Program-made: the position numbers and the translations under genes
NCBI RefSeq assembly: GCF_047495875.1
Contig: NC_092465.1
Span: 3,760,347 to 3,824,346 of the forward strand
Length of the DNA stretch: 64,000 nt
Origin: Pithys albifrons albifrons
Lineage: Eukaryota > Chordata > Aves > Passeriformes > Thamnophilidae
Direction of reading: 5' to 3'
The notes under the pieces: model-generated
The model's database searches: none
Seen by the model: the letters and a program-made list of their open reading frames with translations, nothing else
Told to the model about the DNA's origin: nothing
Shown here: positions 46,301 through 59,200 of the stretch, piece after piece
How positions within the stretch are numbered: the stretch's first letter is position 1
Layout of the letters: the number at the start of each line of letters is the position of its first letter

Positions 46301-47379
46301 ATTTATTTTTTTTTCCCCAAAGTAAATTAAAGATAACCCTAAAAAACCTCCCAGTTAAACCAAAGTTGTTAGTCAGGGCAGAGACACCTCTCCCACCAGC
46401 ACGCAGATATGATATAGCTTTAATTTGTATTCATCTTGTCCACTGGGGCTAGAAGATGGAGGAGCTATTATGAAACCTTTTTTTTTTTTTTTTGAATTTG
46501 CTTTATTCACTGTTTACTATGCCGGGCTGACATGATATGATTTGTGCATTGCGGGGTCACAACAAGCTACTTGCAGGACAATTTGCTGAATCAAGAGGGT
46601 GATTGTGTCTGGTGCCAGTCAGTCGCAATTAGGGCCAGGATCAGGGAGGCCCAGAGCTTGTGTATCGTCTTGGGCAAACCTCATAGAAATCAGCTCACCT
46701 GAAACTAATTGTCACAACAGAGACCTTATGCAAATGAGCCCTAGGGTTAGCGTGGGAAAAGAAAAACTGTCGCAAAGATAGGTGACCTGCTGAGCAGGGG
46801 GTCTGTTGCTGGGGAAATCTTTGTTCAATGAGTTAAAAAAATGTTCGCATTGTTCCAAATCCAAGAAAAACGTAGCAGATCCTCTCCCTAAGAAAGCGTG
46901 GCGAGCACACTCATCTGAAAGTCCAATAAAGTGGCAGCCTGCTTTCGAGCCAGTAATAAATTGGAAGTCTTTATTCTTTATAAGGGCTGCAGCAGGAAAA
47001 TGATTTTCCTTTGCAAATGGACCTTTAAAGTTTAGCTGCTCACAGTGAGCTGGTGCTTAAAACTTTGCTGCCTGTTGAAGCTTTTGCCTGACTAACCTGT
47101 TGGATCCCAGCAGACTTCCTGACCTGAGGTTTTAGCAGCTGGGAAAAAACATCCCTCTGGCTGCTGGGGCTGCTTTTTGGAAAGTCTGGCTCTTGTACCA
47201 CAGTGAGACATGGGGTTTGGAGGGACAGGAACTAACAGGGAGCAGATCTGTGGAGATTCTCCCATAGAAATCTCCAGGGATCTGCAAATTCTCCAACTCT
47301 GAACGTCTCTTCTCTCAGTGTCTTCACAGCAGCAAGATGGGCAGGTTTTAGTGTTGGAAACATAATCGTGAATTAAGCA
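40341..47379. other. Intronic stretch, no gene recognised
   Basis: AT-rich intron with modest simple repeats (for example a T-run at about 46478-46493). AT-rich, motif-dense parts such as 40430-40520 and 46540-46760 (with ATGCAAATGAG near 46728) may be regulatory. ORFs of 60-105 codons on both strands show no domains. Confidence 0.5.
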
Positions 47380-47935
47380 CATTTAACAACAGGATCATTG
47401 ACGTTTGCATGCAAAACCGGCTGTTTCTGACATGCTTTCCCTCTCCCTTTTTCTCCTCTGTCTCCAGCTCAGTCAGAGGAAAGCATAATTTTCAGCGAGC
47501 ACATTACACAACATTTGTCTTGTTCACTCCTTCCTCTTTAACAATTTTTATGGGGGTTGCTCAACACGTTCTAAAATAGGAATGGAGACGATATAATAAA
47601 GTGCTGAACCGATGATATACGCGGCAGTTTATGCTGTCAATGGCAAATTCAAAAGAAAGGGATGCAACACGCTCCAAGTGAAGAAATGCAAGCCTGTGCC
47701 CTATAAGCACAGAGAGTGAGAGGCAGCCAGGGTATTTTTGCACGTAAGGCTTTTCCAAAGAGGTTGACGGGGACAGAGGCGAGATTAATTGCGCTAAGAG
47801 ATACTGGACAAATTTCAGAGCCACGAGCGGCTTTGCACTATCATCGAGGCAAAAGAATAGTTATTTTGTTTGGTTAATAATTAGAGCTGTGCTTTTGATG
47901 GGGCTGCTTTAAAGGGGTGAAATGTAGATGGTATC
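47380..47935. promoter_or_regulatory. Strong candidate conserved intronic enhancer
   Basis: About 550 bp without any simple repeat, with CpGs retained in AT-rich DNA (47560-47850) and densely packed factor-like sites. These include TTTGCATGCAAA near 47404-47415 (a perfect 12-bp palindrome), GATTAATTGCGC near 47783, and GGTTAATAATTAGA near 47872. No open frame of note. One of the most enhancer-like blocks in the window by appearance; conservation must be tested. Confidence 0.4.
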
Positions 47936-50900
47936 AGACCAGCAAGTTTGGAAATTAACTTCCTACTCACCAAACATCATGAAATAAGGATGGCTTAAAA
48001 GTAATGCAGATTAATCACCAACTTTCTTTTTTTTATCTCTTTTGTCCCTTTACCACTGTCTGAAATAATTTCCACAAATAGGAGACGTTTCACAGTGGGT
48101 ATGAAGTGCTCAGCTTTCACTCATCAAACTTTAATCGGAACTGCATTTTAGTTTTTGAATAAAGAACACTTAAAAAATTTAGATGCAAATTATTTTGCAT
48201 TATTCATGCTCTAAGTGTCCTTGTAGATTTAAACACTTCTGAGGCCACCTTGATTCAAGTAATTACCTAGGCCCTCACTGCTCCATCATGAATAAGGTAT
48301 TTTGTACAAGTAAAGTATGCACCCGATGAGCTTTTAAAGTGGCTTTACACTGAACTTGTGTATTGCTTCTCCTGCATGAGTGATTCGAACATGCGTCGCA
48401 ATCTGTCTCAGGTGGGAAATCCTGGCAGAGCATCCATGAGTGACGGAAGGAAGCCTACCAGCCTCGGTGCACACTATTTCTTTGTCTTCGCAGAAGAATC
48501 TCAAAGTGATTCTCTCGCTTGAGTCTTGTGGCTCCTCTTAAAAGTCTGAGGGAGCAATAGCTGCTCACGAGGAGAGAAATGACTGTCATTTTTTGTTTAA
48601 CCCTTCATTTCCCACCCTGGTCCCCCTCTGCCTGCCGCCTGCACTCAGCCACTTAAGGCATTTGCAGAAGATAATATAAGTCTTTCTACTTTTATGCAGC
48701 ATTGTACATCTGCCTCCCCATCTGTCCTCTCAGCCTCCCTCCCTTACCAGCACTAGGTACCACCTGAACAGGATTTTTCACACAATAGAGCCAGCCCAGT
48801 GCCCAGCATTGTGGCTGGGGATTCCTCCAACAAAATTGGCTATGGGAGGGCAAGTTAAATCTACATCTACACATATATTGCCAGCAAAATGAACTCGCAA
48901 GAGTTAAATTTAATTGGCTGTATCTCGTACTTGGCATTTGTTGCAAAATGCCCATAGTTTTTTCTTTTCCAGCTATGTTGCTTTGAAGAATTATAGGAAT
49001 TTTATGATGTGCTATTGGAGTTCCACTGGCAGAGATTACAGTAAAGGGGTTAAAGTTGGTTTATGTTAAAAAAAAATTATGCAGAAACCAATAAAAATAA
49101 ACACACTCCAGTAGACTAAACTTGCTGGGCTTTTAGTTTTAGCTTAACAATAGAAGTTTAGATGAAATCCAACATTGCAGCTTTTAGAAAATTAGTTGAC
49201 ACTTACAGTTGATCATCTTTACTACACAGCGGTATAATTAATATTTAAACATTCTAATAATGCAGCTTGCTTTGCATGCACTTTTCAGCCCCACCACAAT
49301 ATATTTTATCAGGAATACTGCTAGCTTTTTCTTAGGTAATGTCATTTTTTAAGTTATATTTAAAATAGGATATTGGCTTCTTGCTCCGTGCAAAAGAAAT
49401 ATCAATAGGCCAATAGGCAGGTTTCATATGTCGGGTGGTGATTAAAGTGTGTCTTTACTGAAGACAATAGAAAATATATAAGGGGCTACTTCATTGCCAT
49501 CATCATAAAATAAATATACCCAGAGACTATTGGTTTAGTTTGAGTTGTTCATTTCTCTCCATGCCTTCTGTATTAAGAGGAACTTTTAATATCTTGATGC
49601 AGAGCAAAATGAGGCAGTGACCCACAGAACTGTGAAATACTGCACCTCTGACACCCACTCACTTACAGCCAAAGAGCCTTTAATAAAGAAGTCAGGCAAG
49701 TTAAAAAAAATCAAACCGGGAGTTTTCACATGAGTGTTGTCAGGGTTAAGGCTTCTGTCTGCCTGGCAATTGAGTAAAATGGTGAGAAATGGTCAAAATG
49801 AGAAAGGACTGTGCTGGTTTATTTACTTAGGAGACTTCTCTTCCTCTTTCATTCGAGGTGGGGAGGAAAAGTTTTTTCAGGTGCTTTGTTCATCAGCTTA
49901 ATCCCCGTGATTATTGCAAGGTGCCCTTTACTCCTCATGTTATAACTTCTAGCAAGGCAGGCTGCTCTTCTCTGAACTCATTTGGACTCTTCCAGGGCTT
50001 TCTCCTGCAGTGTTTTACATCCATGGATCCTACCGAAGCCAGAGGTTGGCGCTAGCCTGGCTATTATTAACCATTGTAGATGAGTGGGCACCACTCACAA
50101 AAGTCATTCCCATGGCTCCTTTGGGTGATCCAAGGAAAAAAAATATATTTACAGACTGATGATGCACACCCATTTTGGCTGCTGCATGATGCAAGGAGAA
50201 TCTCCTGAATTTTCCACCTAGAGAAAGAATCAGCAAAATGAGTTCCTGGTGTAGCTCCCAGCTTTGGAGATATTTAGTGAGATGCTCAGGGGTGTGGATT
50301 TTTTCCCAGGAGTTGGGTTTTGTTGGGCAGGGCTGCAGTGGATTGCAAAGGTGCCTGAAGCTCAGCTGAGAACCCAGCCCTGGGTTTTGTCACGTTTCAT
50401 TGCAAGTTTGAAAGCAGGCCTATTTCTGTTAATACTGTTAATAAAAGACATATGTTTTGTCAAGCAAAGCCACCCTTTCATTAAAACAGAACATAATTTA
50501 ATGGGTTTTTTTCTAATGTTCATGCAAAAATAGCCATTTCCCCAACATGTCCCAAAACCCCAAGTTGGAGAGTGTGTATGCAAAATTTTACCAAGCCACA
50601 AATATTTCCAGGCCAAATACCACTAAACGCAAACGCTCAGCGCCTCACCGCTTTAAGCCAGTCTTAGGGCCTCAGCCTAATTGCCTGCGAGGCAATGGGA
50701 GTTTTTAATTTACTTAAAAAGTAGCAGAAATGGGCTTTAAATATTTTGTGTGTGCAACGACCGTATGACTGACGCCATGAGATCCATAGCATGTGTGAAA
50801 ATGGATTGCACATTGCTGAGAGCTTTCCCTGGGCTCTGCCATGGATTGCCTCATGTCACGTGCACCCGTGAAGAATTTGGGGATAGGGTTTGGCTGGAAG

Positions 50901-53900
50901 ATGTCGCTGGGTGTAAAACAAAGTCGCCTTGTCTTGGCAAAGGGCGCGTGGGAGCTGCTGTGCCGCGTGCGCTCCGTCCATAGGGCAGGGGTGGGAGTGG
51001 GAGTTTTAAGGAAACAGATAAACAGCAAACAGAAAGTGCTTAAAAATAGGGCCATAACTTCCAGCCTTGCTATGCTGTGACCCGAGTTATGGGTGAGAAC
51101 TACTCTGACTCGTACTTTTCAAGTGAAACTAATGGTCTGAGATGCGGTAAAAGAGACATTTGGGGTTGAGTTAGGAGCAAACCACCTCCAATAGTCTGGC
51201 TTGCTCCTCCTTTATCAGGTTTTGTTCAGGAAGGGAGTTACACACACCTTGGCTGCAAATAACTAAAAGAGCATGATCTATTTTAAACCTGCTGCTGAGG
51301 TGGTAAAGAAGAGATAAGTTGAAACCTCACTGCTATCTCACTTGTGCGTGTGACAGATATGGCCAGAAATGGATAAAATTAAAAGCATTTTTCATATGGT
51401 AATAGCAACTTGAATGAGGGAAAAACACAGGGAAGGGAGCAGCAAAGTCAAGAGGTTTCTATCCCAAGTATATTGCTCCCATTACCTAAATTATGGGACT
51501 CCTTTCCACAAACTGATATACATATTTTTACTGTGTCTGAAAGCAAATTCTATAGTAGAGTTTGATTTCAGCATCAACCTTATGGCAGCCATGTGGGAGT
51601 GAGATTATGGGACATGTGGAACAAAAGTCTTCCAGCCAGAGGAGGCCTTCTGAGCATAATGATTCTTATTTAAATCAGTCTATGTTTTATTACTCAGTTG
51701 GGGAGGGGAGAAGGAAACCAAGGAAAAGAATATTTCTTTAAAACCACCATCACCTGAATTGCAGATGAATAGAAATTAAGTAGTTTTCAGCCTGTGAAAT
51801 GGACAAACATTTTCATATCATAATAATAATTTCAAGCAATCCTCAATTTTATTTTTTTTGGGGGGGGGGAAATTTTACATTTAAACTTGTTTTTCCTGTT
51901 GGCGTGCCTGCCGATTCATTTGTAAATGTGCTTTAAATTCCTTTGTATATTACAATGAATGCCACCTCTTTAAACGCTCTTAGTAATTTAGCGAACTTCT
52001 TTGCCAGTGGGTGAAAGTACAGTATTGTACATGCATAAGAAAAGGTACATTCATTATGCTTCACGTATGAAAAGGTATATTAGGAACGGTTTTGCTTAAA
52101 GTGGAGGGGTGAATGGAGGAGCCCCTGATCCATCATAGGGCTTTTGCATGTGTGAGAATGTGTCTCTGTGAGCCCAATGTCCCGAAATGCTGGTTGGGAA
52201 CGTACCGGCAAATGTGTGCCTGTGAAACCTGAGAAGATTTATAACAAGTAGGTAATCGTTTCAGGCCTGTGTGAAGGGAGTGGGAATGAAAAGCTCATGC
52301 TGGGGCTGAACAGGAGTTTTAGGGAGAGGGAGAGAAAACTTGTGGGTCTGGTTTCTCCCATCTTCCTCCATGGCTGTCACGAGGCACCGTGCTGTGCCAT
52401 GGGAAAATGGTCATACCAGGTGTAGGCTTTAGATCCTCCTGGGATTTTGAAGCGTGTCTTGCTGTCGGGGCTGATCCCTCAAGCTTACCAAGCAACTGAT
52501 TTGTGGTGTACAATAGATGGAGGGACAGAAATGAGGTGGCCCTGGGAGCCTGGTCTTGCATTCCTTCCCAGCTTCTTCCCACGGCTCCTGGCCCTCTCCA
52601 TGTGAACAGAAAGGTTTAGTTTTTCCTAGTGTGAGGTATATAATGTGTGTCATGATGAAAGGTAAATGGTGGGTATGACCAGGTAGGGACAGGACCACTG
52701 AGGAGTGCCTGGCCACAGTGGGCCAAATCCTACTCATCACCACCTCTCCCTTTTCCTTGGGACCCCTCACTTCAGTAAGGTAAGCAGGATTCAGGCCCTT
52801 GGCTTGGCATTCCTGTGAAGAACAACCACAGCCTTGCGGAGAGAGTTGGTCAGTTTATGGCCAATAAACATAAAAGCTGAAAGGGTTTCAATGAAACATT
52901 CTTCTCCAAACCAGAGGTCATTCATTTTGCACTTACTCCTTTATGTGGTTTCTGAAAGTTTAATTTTAAGGAGAGGATGTGGGTATGCTCTGTTTGTTTT
53001 CTTTCTCTTTCCTTCTTTTTCTTTCTTTCTGAGCTCTTTACTTCGAATTAATTTCAGGAAAACGCAAGCGAATGCTTTCCAGTGGCATGCCAGCTGTCAT
53101 TTTTCGATCAGGGTAGGGGGGGAAACTCAGAGTTTATTTGCAAGACTCAATTTTAAGCTTGATTCATTGTAATAAGTGTCACTGTAAGGCAGGCAAAGCA
53201 GAGTTAGCTTTCATTAACATTCTTCAATTCTGGAGCCCATCAGGAGGTAGATAAGGTACCACCGGGTCCATCCACCTCCCAGACCACAGGAGGACAATGC
53301 CAGGAATGTTTGCAATGTGTTTCTATTTTTGTCACACCTATGTGTGGCCATCCATCTGGTCTTAATCAATCAGTCTCATCCTGGAGCTTTGCTGTTCTCC
53401 CAGCTGAAATAATACACTTCTTCAGCGAGAGCTGTGCCTCAAGGAGGGTCACTACTCACCATTCCCCAGACAAGGCATATTAACAAGGCTTACATATTTG
53501 TAAACATAGGTAAACCCAGGAGGGGTGGTTGGGAAGGAACATTTTGAAATATGAATATTTTATGAATAAACCACTGCGTTGTTTACTTAGCGATATTACA
53601 CAGGAAAACTTGATGAAGTACTAGAGGTAAATTTGTTTTAGCAAAAAAACAACAACCTCAACCCCTCAGAAGCACTGAGACAAAGATAAATGATAAAAGA
53701 GTGAATAATCCACCATCCTATTCAAGCAGAGGTAGCATATATAAAATATGTTTCTGAAGGAGCAGAGAAGTGGGTGGTGAACACTGTAAAGTGTGCCATT
53801 TATTTATTTAGATTGCACATCAGGAGATAAAACAAATGAAAACTCTGACTTGTTAATAATTTACATTTAAGTGGAAAATTCTTACATGCTGTTAAGATAC

Positions 53901-56900
53901 CTCCAAGACCTGACACTGCAAATGCAAATAATTTACATTCTTTGTATGCACACAACTTCACTTGTCTGGAAGGGAAAAAAAAATCAACTATGTGTTCAGG
54001 GGGCGATGAGAAGCAGGAGACATTTACACTCTTATAATTATGTTTATTAATTTCGGATGACTCTTTTGAAGCATTCATGGAGCTGACCTTCCCCATTCAT
54101 CAGGTGTTCCTGGCTGAGAATCTACTGGGACATACCTCCCAACCTAGGAGGTAGGAGATGCAAAGAGGGGGGATTTCTTTTCAATAAGCAGCACTATTAC
54201 TTCTCCCCTCAACAGCTTATGCAAAAAGTTTTGTGGGGGAGAAAAAAAGCCCCAGAAAGAAAAAAAAAAAAGAGGAGTGTGCATAACAATAACTACCTCT
54301 GTCCCTTCTGTTTTTGTTCTTTTCATGTCAGGGAACTTTTTAGCTGTGCTGCCCGGGTAACTGCTCTGGAAGGTTGGAATATCTCTTGTTGAAGGAGGTT
54401 TGTGATTGAGGGCCCTCTGACACAACCTTTTGTTGCTCTGAGGTGTTTGATCCTCTTTCCCTTTCTTCTAAAACCAATCCCATCCCTTTAAAAAATGGAT
54501 AACCAGCACTTCTTTTACTTATTGTCAGCTTTTGGAAAGTTACTGTGGGGGGTTGTAGAAGTTTAACTAGTTAACCCTTTGCATCCTGATAGCAGGTTGC
54601 TATTAGTACTTCTTTCTCATCCCTTCCCGGACAGGGAATATTTCCATAGCTGTGTCAGGTATGCAAATCCTCTTTATAGGGAGCCATGTGACGGGTTGGC
54701 TTGCAGACAGTTTGCTCGCTGATCTTTCTTTTCCCTGGCTCTGTGGAGCTTGTTTAGGAAAACCAGGTTCAGCCAGGAGCTCTGAGCATGAGCAGGGGCT
54801 AAGGAGTCGGTCCCCAAATCAGGACAGGTACTGCTCAATCGCGCTGAAATTTCAAAATGAGTCACAGTTTGTAGCTGCTGATTTTCTTCTCTTTCCTTGA
54901 ACTGAAACTTGTGAGAGTCACCACAGGCGTAGGCTGATCTGATACACTTTTTTTTCCTCTCTCTCTCTTTGAGAGCAGCTCTGAATAACAAGAATTCACA
55001 GAGAGTCGCTCTTCAAAAGTGTGCGGCCAAATCTGAAAGTAACAAAGGAAGAACACCTTAAAATGAGATGTGTAATAAGGACGCTTGCTCAGAGCCTTGA
55101 GATTAAAAATGAGACTGTTTTTTGGTTTGTTTTTTCAAAGGGAAGGGACACAACCCAAGCTATAGGAAAGAAAAGCAGCTTAAATGGATTATTTAACAAA
55201 AAGCAACTTCTAGCTCCTAGATAGTGACCTACATTCTGCACACAATGATGATGTTTTACGGTGGTGATAGGGTTAATAACCTAACATCATTCATGTAGTG
55301 TTTTTTGAAAATTGAATTTTACTGCTACAAAGTAAATGTAACAGCCCTCTGGAGACAATATTACAGGCACTTTATTGTTTGCTAAGCTGATGTCATCTTT
55401 CTACGGACTGACTTTAAAACAAAGGCAGAACATTTATTACAAATATCACTGTGTGAAAGGAAATCTACTGAAATATTGTTTAGAAGGTGGACTGATAAAA
55501 ATGTATTAATGCTTGGCTTTGATTATCTGCAAAGTTATGCCTGTGGAATGCTTTCTCGCGTGATCTCTGCTCAGCAGAAATGTTCATCTTGGATATTGCA
55601 CCTACTTTTATTTTAATGTCATCCATCTCTGAGCATGTGCTACTTTTAAAATGTGTTTTATAATATACTCTACAGCTCATTTATAACTCTTTGCAGTTTC
55701 TTTGTATGAATGTAAATGAGGTTTTGATCAAAACCTAAAATATTTCCCTTCAAAGCATTTTCTTGTAAACAGGGCCATGTCTTCCTAGCTGAAATCACTG
55801 CAGTTCTCATGTGAATAAAACCAATGAGACTTGGCCCTCTCTTAGGGTCATGTTTTGGCTCTGGTTTTGCTGTGACCTTTCCCAATGCCTGCAGTCCCTG
55901 TAGGCTATGGACCCATTAAGACCACTATTTTCCAACCTGGATCTCCAATCAGGTGCCTACACCAACATCTCCCAGTGTGGTGAAAATGCTGGAGACTGAA
56001 GATTCAATGCCTACAAGTGACATGGGTTAATTTACATGGTGTTCACTCTCTGTAGAACCACACCATATGTTTCTGTACACAGCCTTAATGAAATCACCAG
56101 GTTTGAAAATTTTAAGCTGGTTGTAGATGGCCCTCACCTTGAGTTTTATCATTCCCACACAGCCTTTCTAAGTAGGTTTCAAGGGAAAAAATACATTTGT
56201 CCCTTTTAAGAAGAGCAAACGATTCATTTTGCAAATAATTTAATATCCATTAAAGTTTAAATTTCCTTTGTTCACTCACTTGCAGAGTAAATCAATGACC
56301 ACGGCAAAGTAATAAGTATAATGAGGGAAAATACATTTTCTTGTATCACAGTGCAACTGTTGTGGCTTTTGCAGGTGAAGCATAAAAAGATGTGAACAGT
56401 TTCATGAGAACGGGTGTCTAAGCAACTGATTAGCTCATCTCTGTTGAAGGAAGTCTTCAAGAGAAGTGTAGGAAAGAGGGACAAATTTAGAAAGTCAGTA
56501 GTGGAGTTAGCAGTAAAACTAGTAACTTAGTAGGAGTCTATGATATTAGTATCACTTCTGAAGTCTGTGTACTTGTAATGCCCTTTGCAAAGGTGGACAT
56601 CTACCTACACTCCCCAGCAGAAGTTTATATTCATACCCCTCTGTTATATATTTAATGCTGACAGGTTGTGGCAGCTTATATCAGTGGGATTAAAACTGGC
56701 AATCAGATGATAACAGTTTACTTTAAATATCCTCAGAGCAAAGTTTTCAGATTGCCAACAATTATCAAAGGGTGTCTTTCCTGGTTCATTAATGCTAATA
56801 TTCTTAGATGCTTGAATGTGATTTTGCATGTCAAGCCAATCTATCTGGCATTCTACTGGACATCCTTTGACTGGGGCTGTGTGGCATTTTTTGTTTGATC

Positions 56901-58785
56901 TTTGAGGTTGCTCAGATAAATTTAATCCTGACATAAGCAATACTCATTCTGACATCAGTAGGATCTGCAGGTACAGCAGGGACAGCAGGCTCTGTCAGAA
57001 TGTTGGAAAGAAGTTCTACAATTTAAAAATATAATCAGGAGCAGACTATTAACCTTTGGCTTAACTGAGAAGTGGAGGTTTGTCTTAACATGACTGAACA
57101 CAAATGTCCTTGTGTTTCTATATAAAATACCATTCAGATTATTTATTCAGAGACACTAAATGAGTCTGACACAGGTTCTTCAAAAGTCACCTCAAAGCTT
57201 AGGTGTCCCAAGCTACCTCTTCATTCAAAATTGGAGCCAAGGTTGAGCGAAGCCTAAAACTCTAGGCATTGGCAGAAGAGAAGGTCTCTGTGTGGAGGCT
57301 GAGACCACAGCTTTCTCAGACAGATTTTCTTTTCTGTACGAATTGGATGGGAGGAATGGAGGACTCCTGACTCCTATCATTTGGTGTTTCACAATGAAAA
57401 TCAATTGACTTGTGGCTGTTGATGCCATCTCTGAGTTTGACTCACATTGGCCACTATTCCCAAGGTCTGTAAGAGAGCTATATATAACTACAATATATAA
57501 TGGTTGCTGTAAAATGCCTCAGCTTTGCAAATGGATGCACTAGACATCTCCTTTCTGTCTCATGTACTACAATTGTTTCAATTGTTTGAAGTCAAGTGCT
57601 TGACGCCGCTGAGAAAGAAGCCTCTGTAATGTCTCCCACAGTAGATAAGGCCAGTTGTAATGAAAATAAAGGTGATTCTTTATTGAACCCTGGACACAGA
57701 CAGGACTCTGTAGTTCTCTGGCTGCCTGACTGGAATAGTGCAGTCCTAATGCCACTGTGGAGAGCTCAGAGCACCAGCCTAAATCTTGTGGTCTTGAAAA
57801 AGAGTCCCAAAACACAGAGCAAATGCATGCAGAAAGGGAAAATAGGTACCTTCATGCAGGGAAAATGTTGAAACAGCATGCCAGGTTATACAATCAGCAT
57901 TTCTTCATTATTTTAGTTGTACTCTAGAATTCAGAAAAGGTTTGGCCTTAAAAAAAACCATCCCAGCAGCAACAATGGTTATAATCACACATTTGAACGT
58001 AAGAATTAGTTTTATGTGGTGCACTAGAAAAAAAACCAAAATCTTGAGAACACTTTCAAAATAACCAGAGAAAAATAAACCATTCCTTATGTCAGTCTTG
58101 TTAGAGAGGGATTAAGAAACTGGCAATTATTTTGGCGACCTTAATTGTTGCTCTGCAGGAAAATATGTAATTAGAGCACGTTCGCAGGCCTGCACACCTG
58201 CAGCACATCCTACAGTATAATGTCAGCTTTCAGTGCTTGCTGGTGCCAGGTTCTATCACAACCAGGCACAGTGATGCTCTGAGAACATTTCGGACTCGTG
58301 TAATGTAGCTTCTGTGTATGAAAGAAGCAGGCATTTACACTGCCATACAATGGAGTGCATTACTGCAACACTGGTTTCATTCTTTCCCGACGCCTACCTT
58401 CAGCGCTGCCCTGGTTTACTCAGTTTGAGGTTTTATTGTTACGGTATAATAGTCCTGTACATTTCTGAAATTCCCTTATTATTCAGCTTATTAATACAGT
58501 ACTGGCTTGATTATCAGACTGCAGTTGTGAAGGGGAAGATTCAGCATGCTAGCAAAGTCAGAAGCTGGGTAAATTCCTGGGATAATGAGAACAATTGTTT
58601 GACGTGTTTGAGCCCGGCTCTGTGTGTGCACACAGCCACCGATGCCAATGTACATATGTGCGTGCATGGGGTGCCCAGGCCTAAAAACAGAGTGAGAAAC
58701 GTTGGAAGTCAGTTTTAATTTTTTGACAGAATGGAGGGGCAAATACTCCCTCTTTGCTCTGCTCCTTGCCTCTTCTCCGCGTTGC
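47936..58785. other. Intronic stretch, no gene recognised
   Basis: Long AT-rich intron. Sub-blocks that look more constrained by eye lie at 48330-48560 (retained CpGs), 49000-49520 and 50640-50990. Minor simple repeats occur (G-run at 51860-51869, A-run at 54260-54271). No transposon was recognised, and ORFs have no domains. Confidence 0.5.
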
Positions 58786-58789
58786 TCCT

Positions 58790-59200
58790 CTGGAAAACTG
58801 GAAAGTGAGTTAAAATAAAGGCGCAGTGGAGGGAATAGCTGTCTTCCAGCTAAATTCAGTAATCTGGCACGCTGATAGTTAACAGACTTCTCCCCCTAAG
58901 GGAGATACACTGTATTTTGCTATCTGACATGTTGTCATATATAAAGAAATCAATTGGTAATTAAATGATGCACCTTGTGAAGATGACAAAAGGCATTTGG
59001 TTGCGAAAAGAGAACTGGGTTGTGAGGGGTTTGTAATGAAGGCCTAATGACTATTCATAAGAGATTTTCAGTCCGTTGATCCACTTGACTGGAAAGTTCT
59101 GCCCTGGAGAGTTAGTGCTGTCAGATTCTCTCACCTCAGAAAGCCGCCGCGATCGACGGTGTGGAGTATGAGCGAGAAATTATCTAGTTGTTGCTTCAGG
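58790..59200. promoter_or_regulatory. Candidate conserved intronic enhancer
   Basis: Repeat-free block with homeodomain-like TAATTAAATGATGC near 58960, an ATTCATAAG element near 59054, and a CpG cluster GCCGCCGCGATCGACGG at 59143-59159 that is out of place in AT-rich DNA. Looks maintained by selection; untested. Confidence 0.35.

Noticed and set aside
48370..48400. tRNA-like 'gattcgaac' motif
   Set aside because: No acceptor stem, D-arm or anticodon arm can be formed around it.
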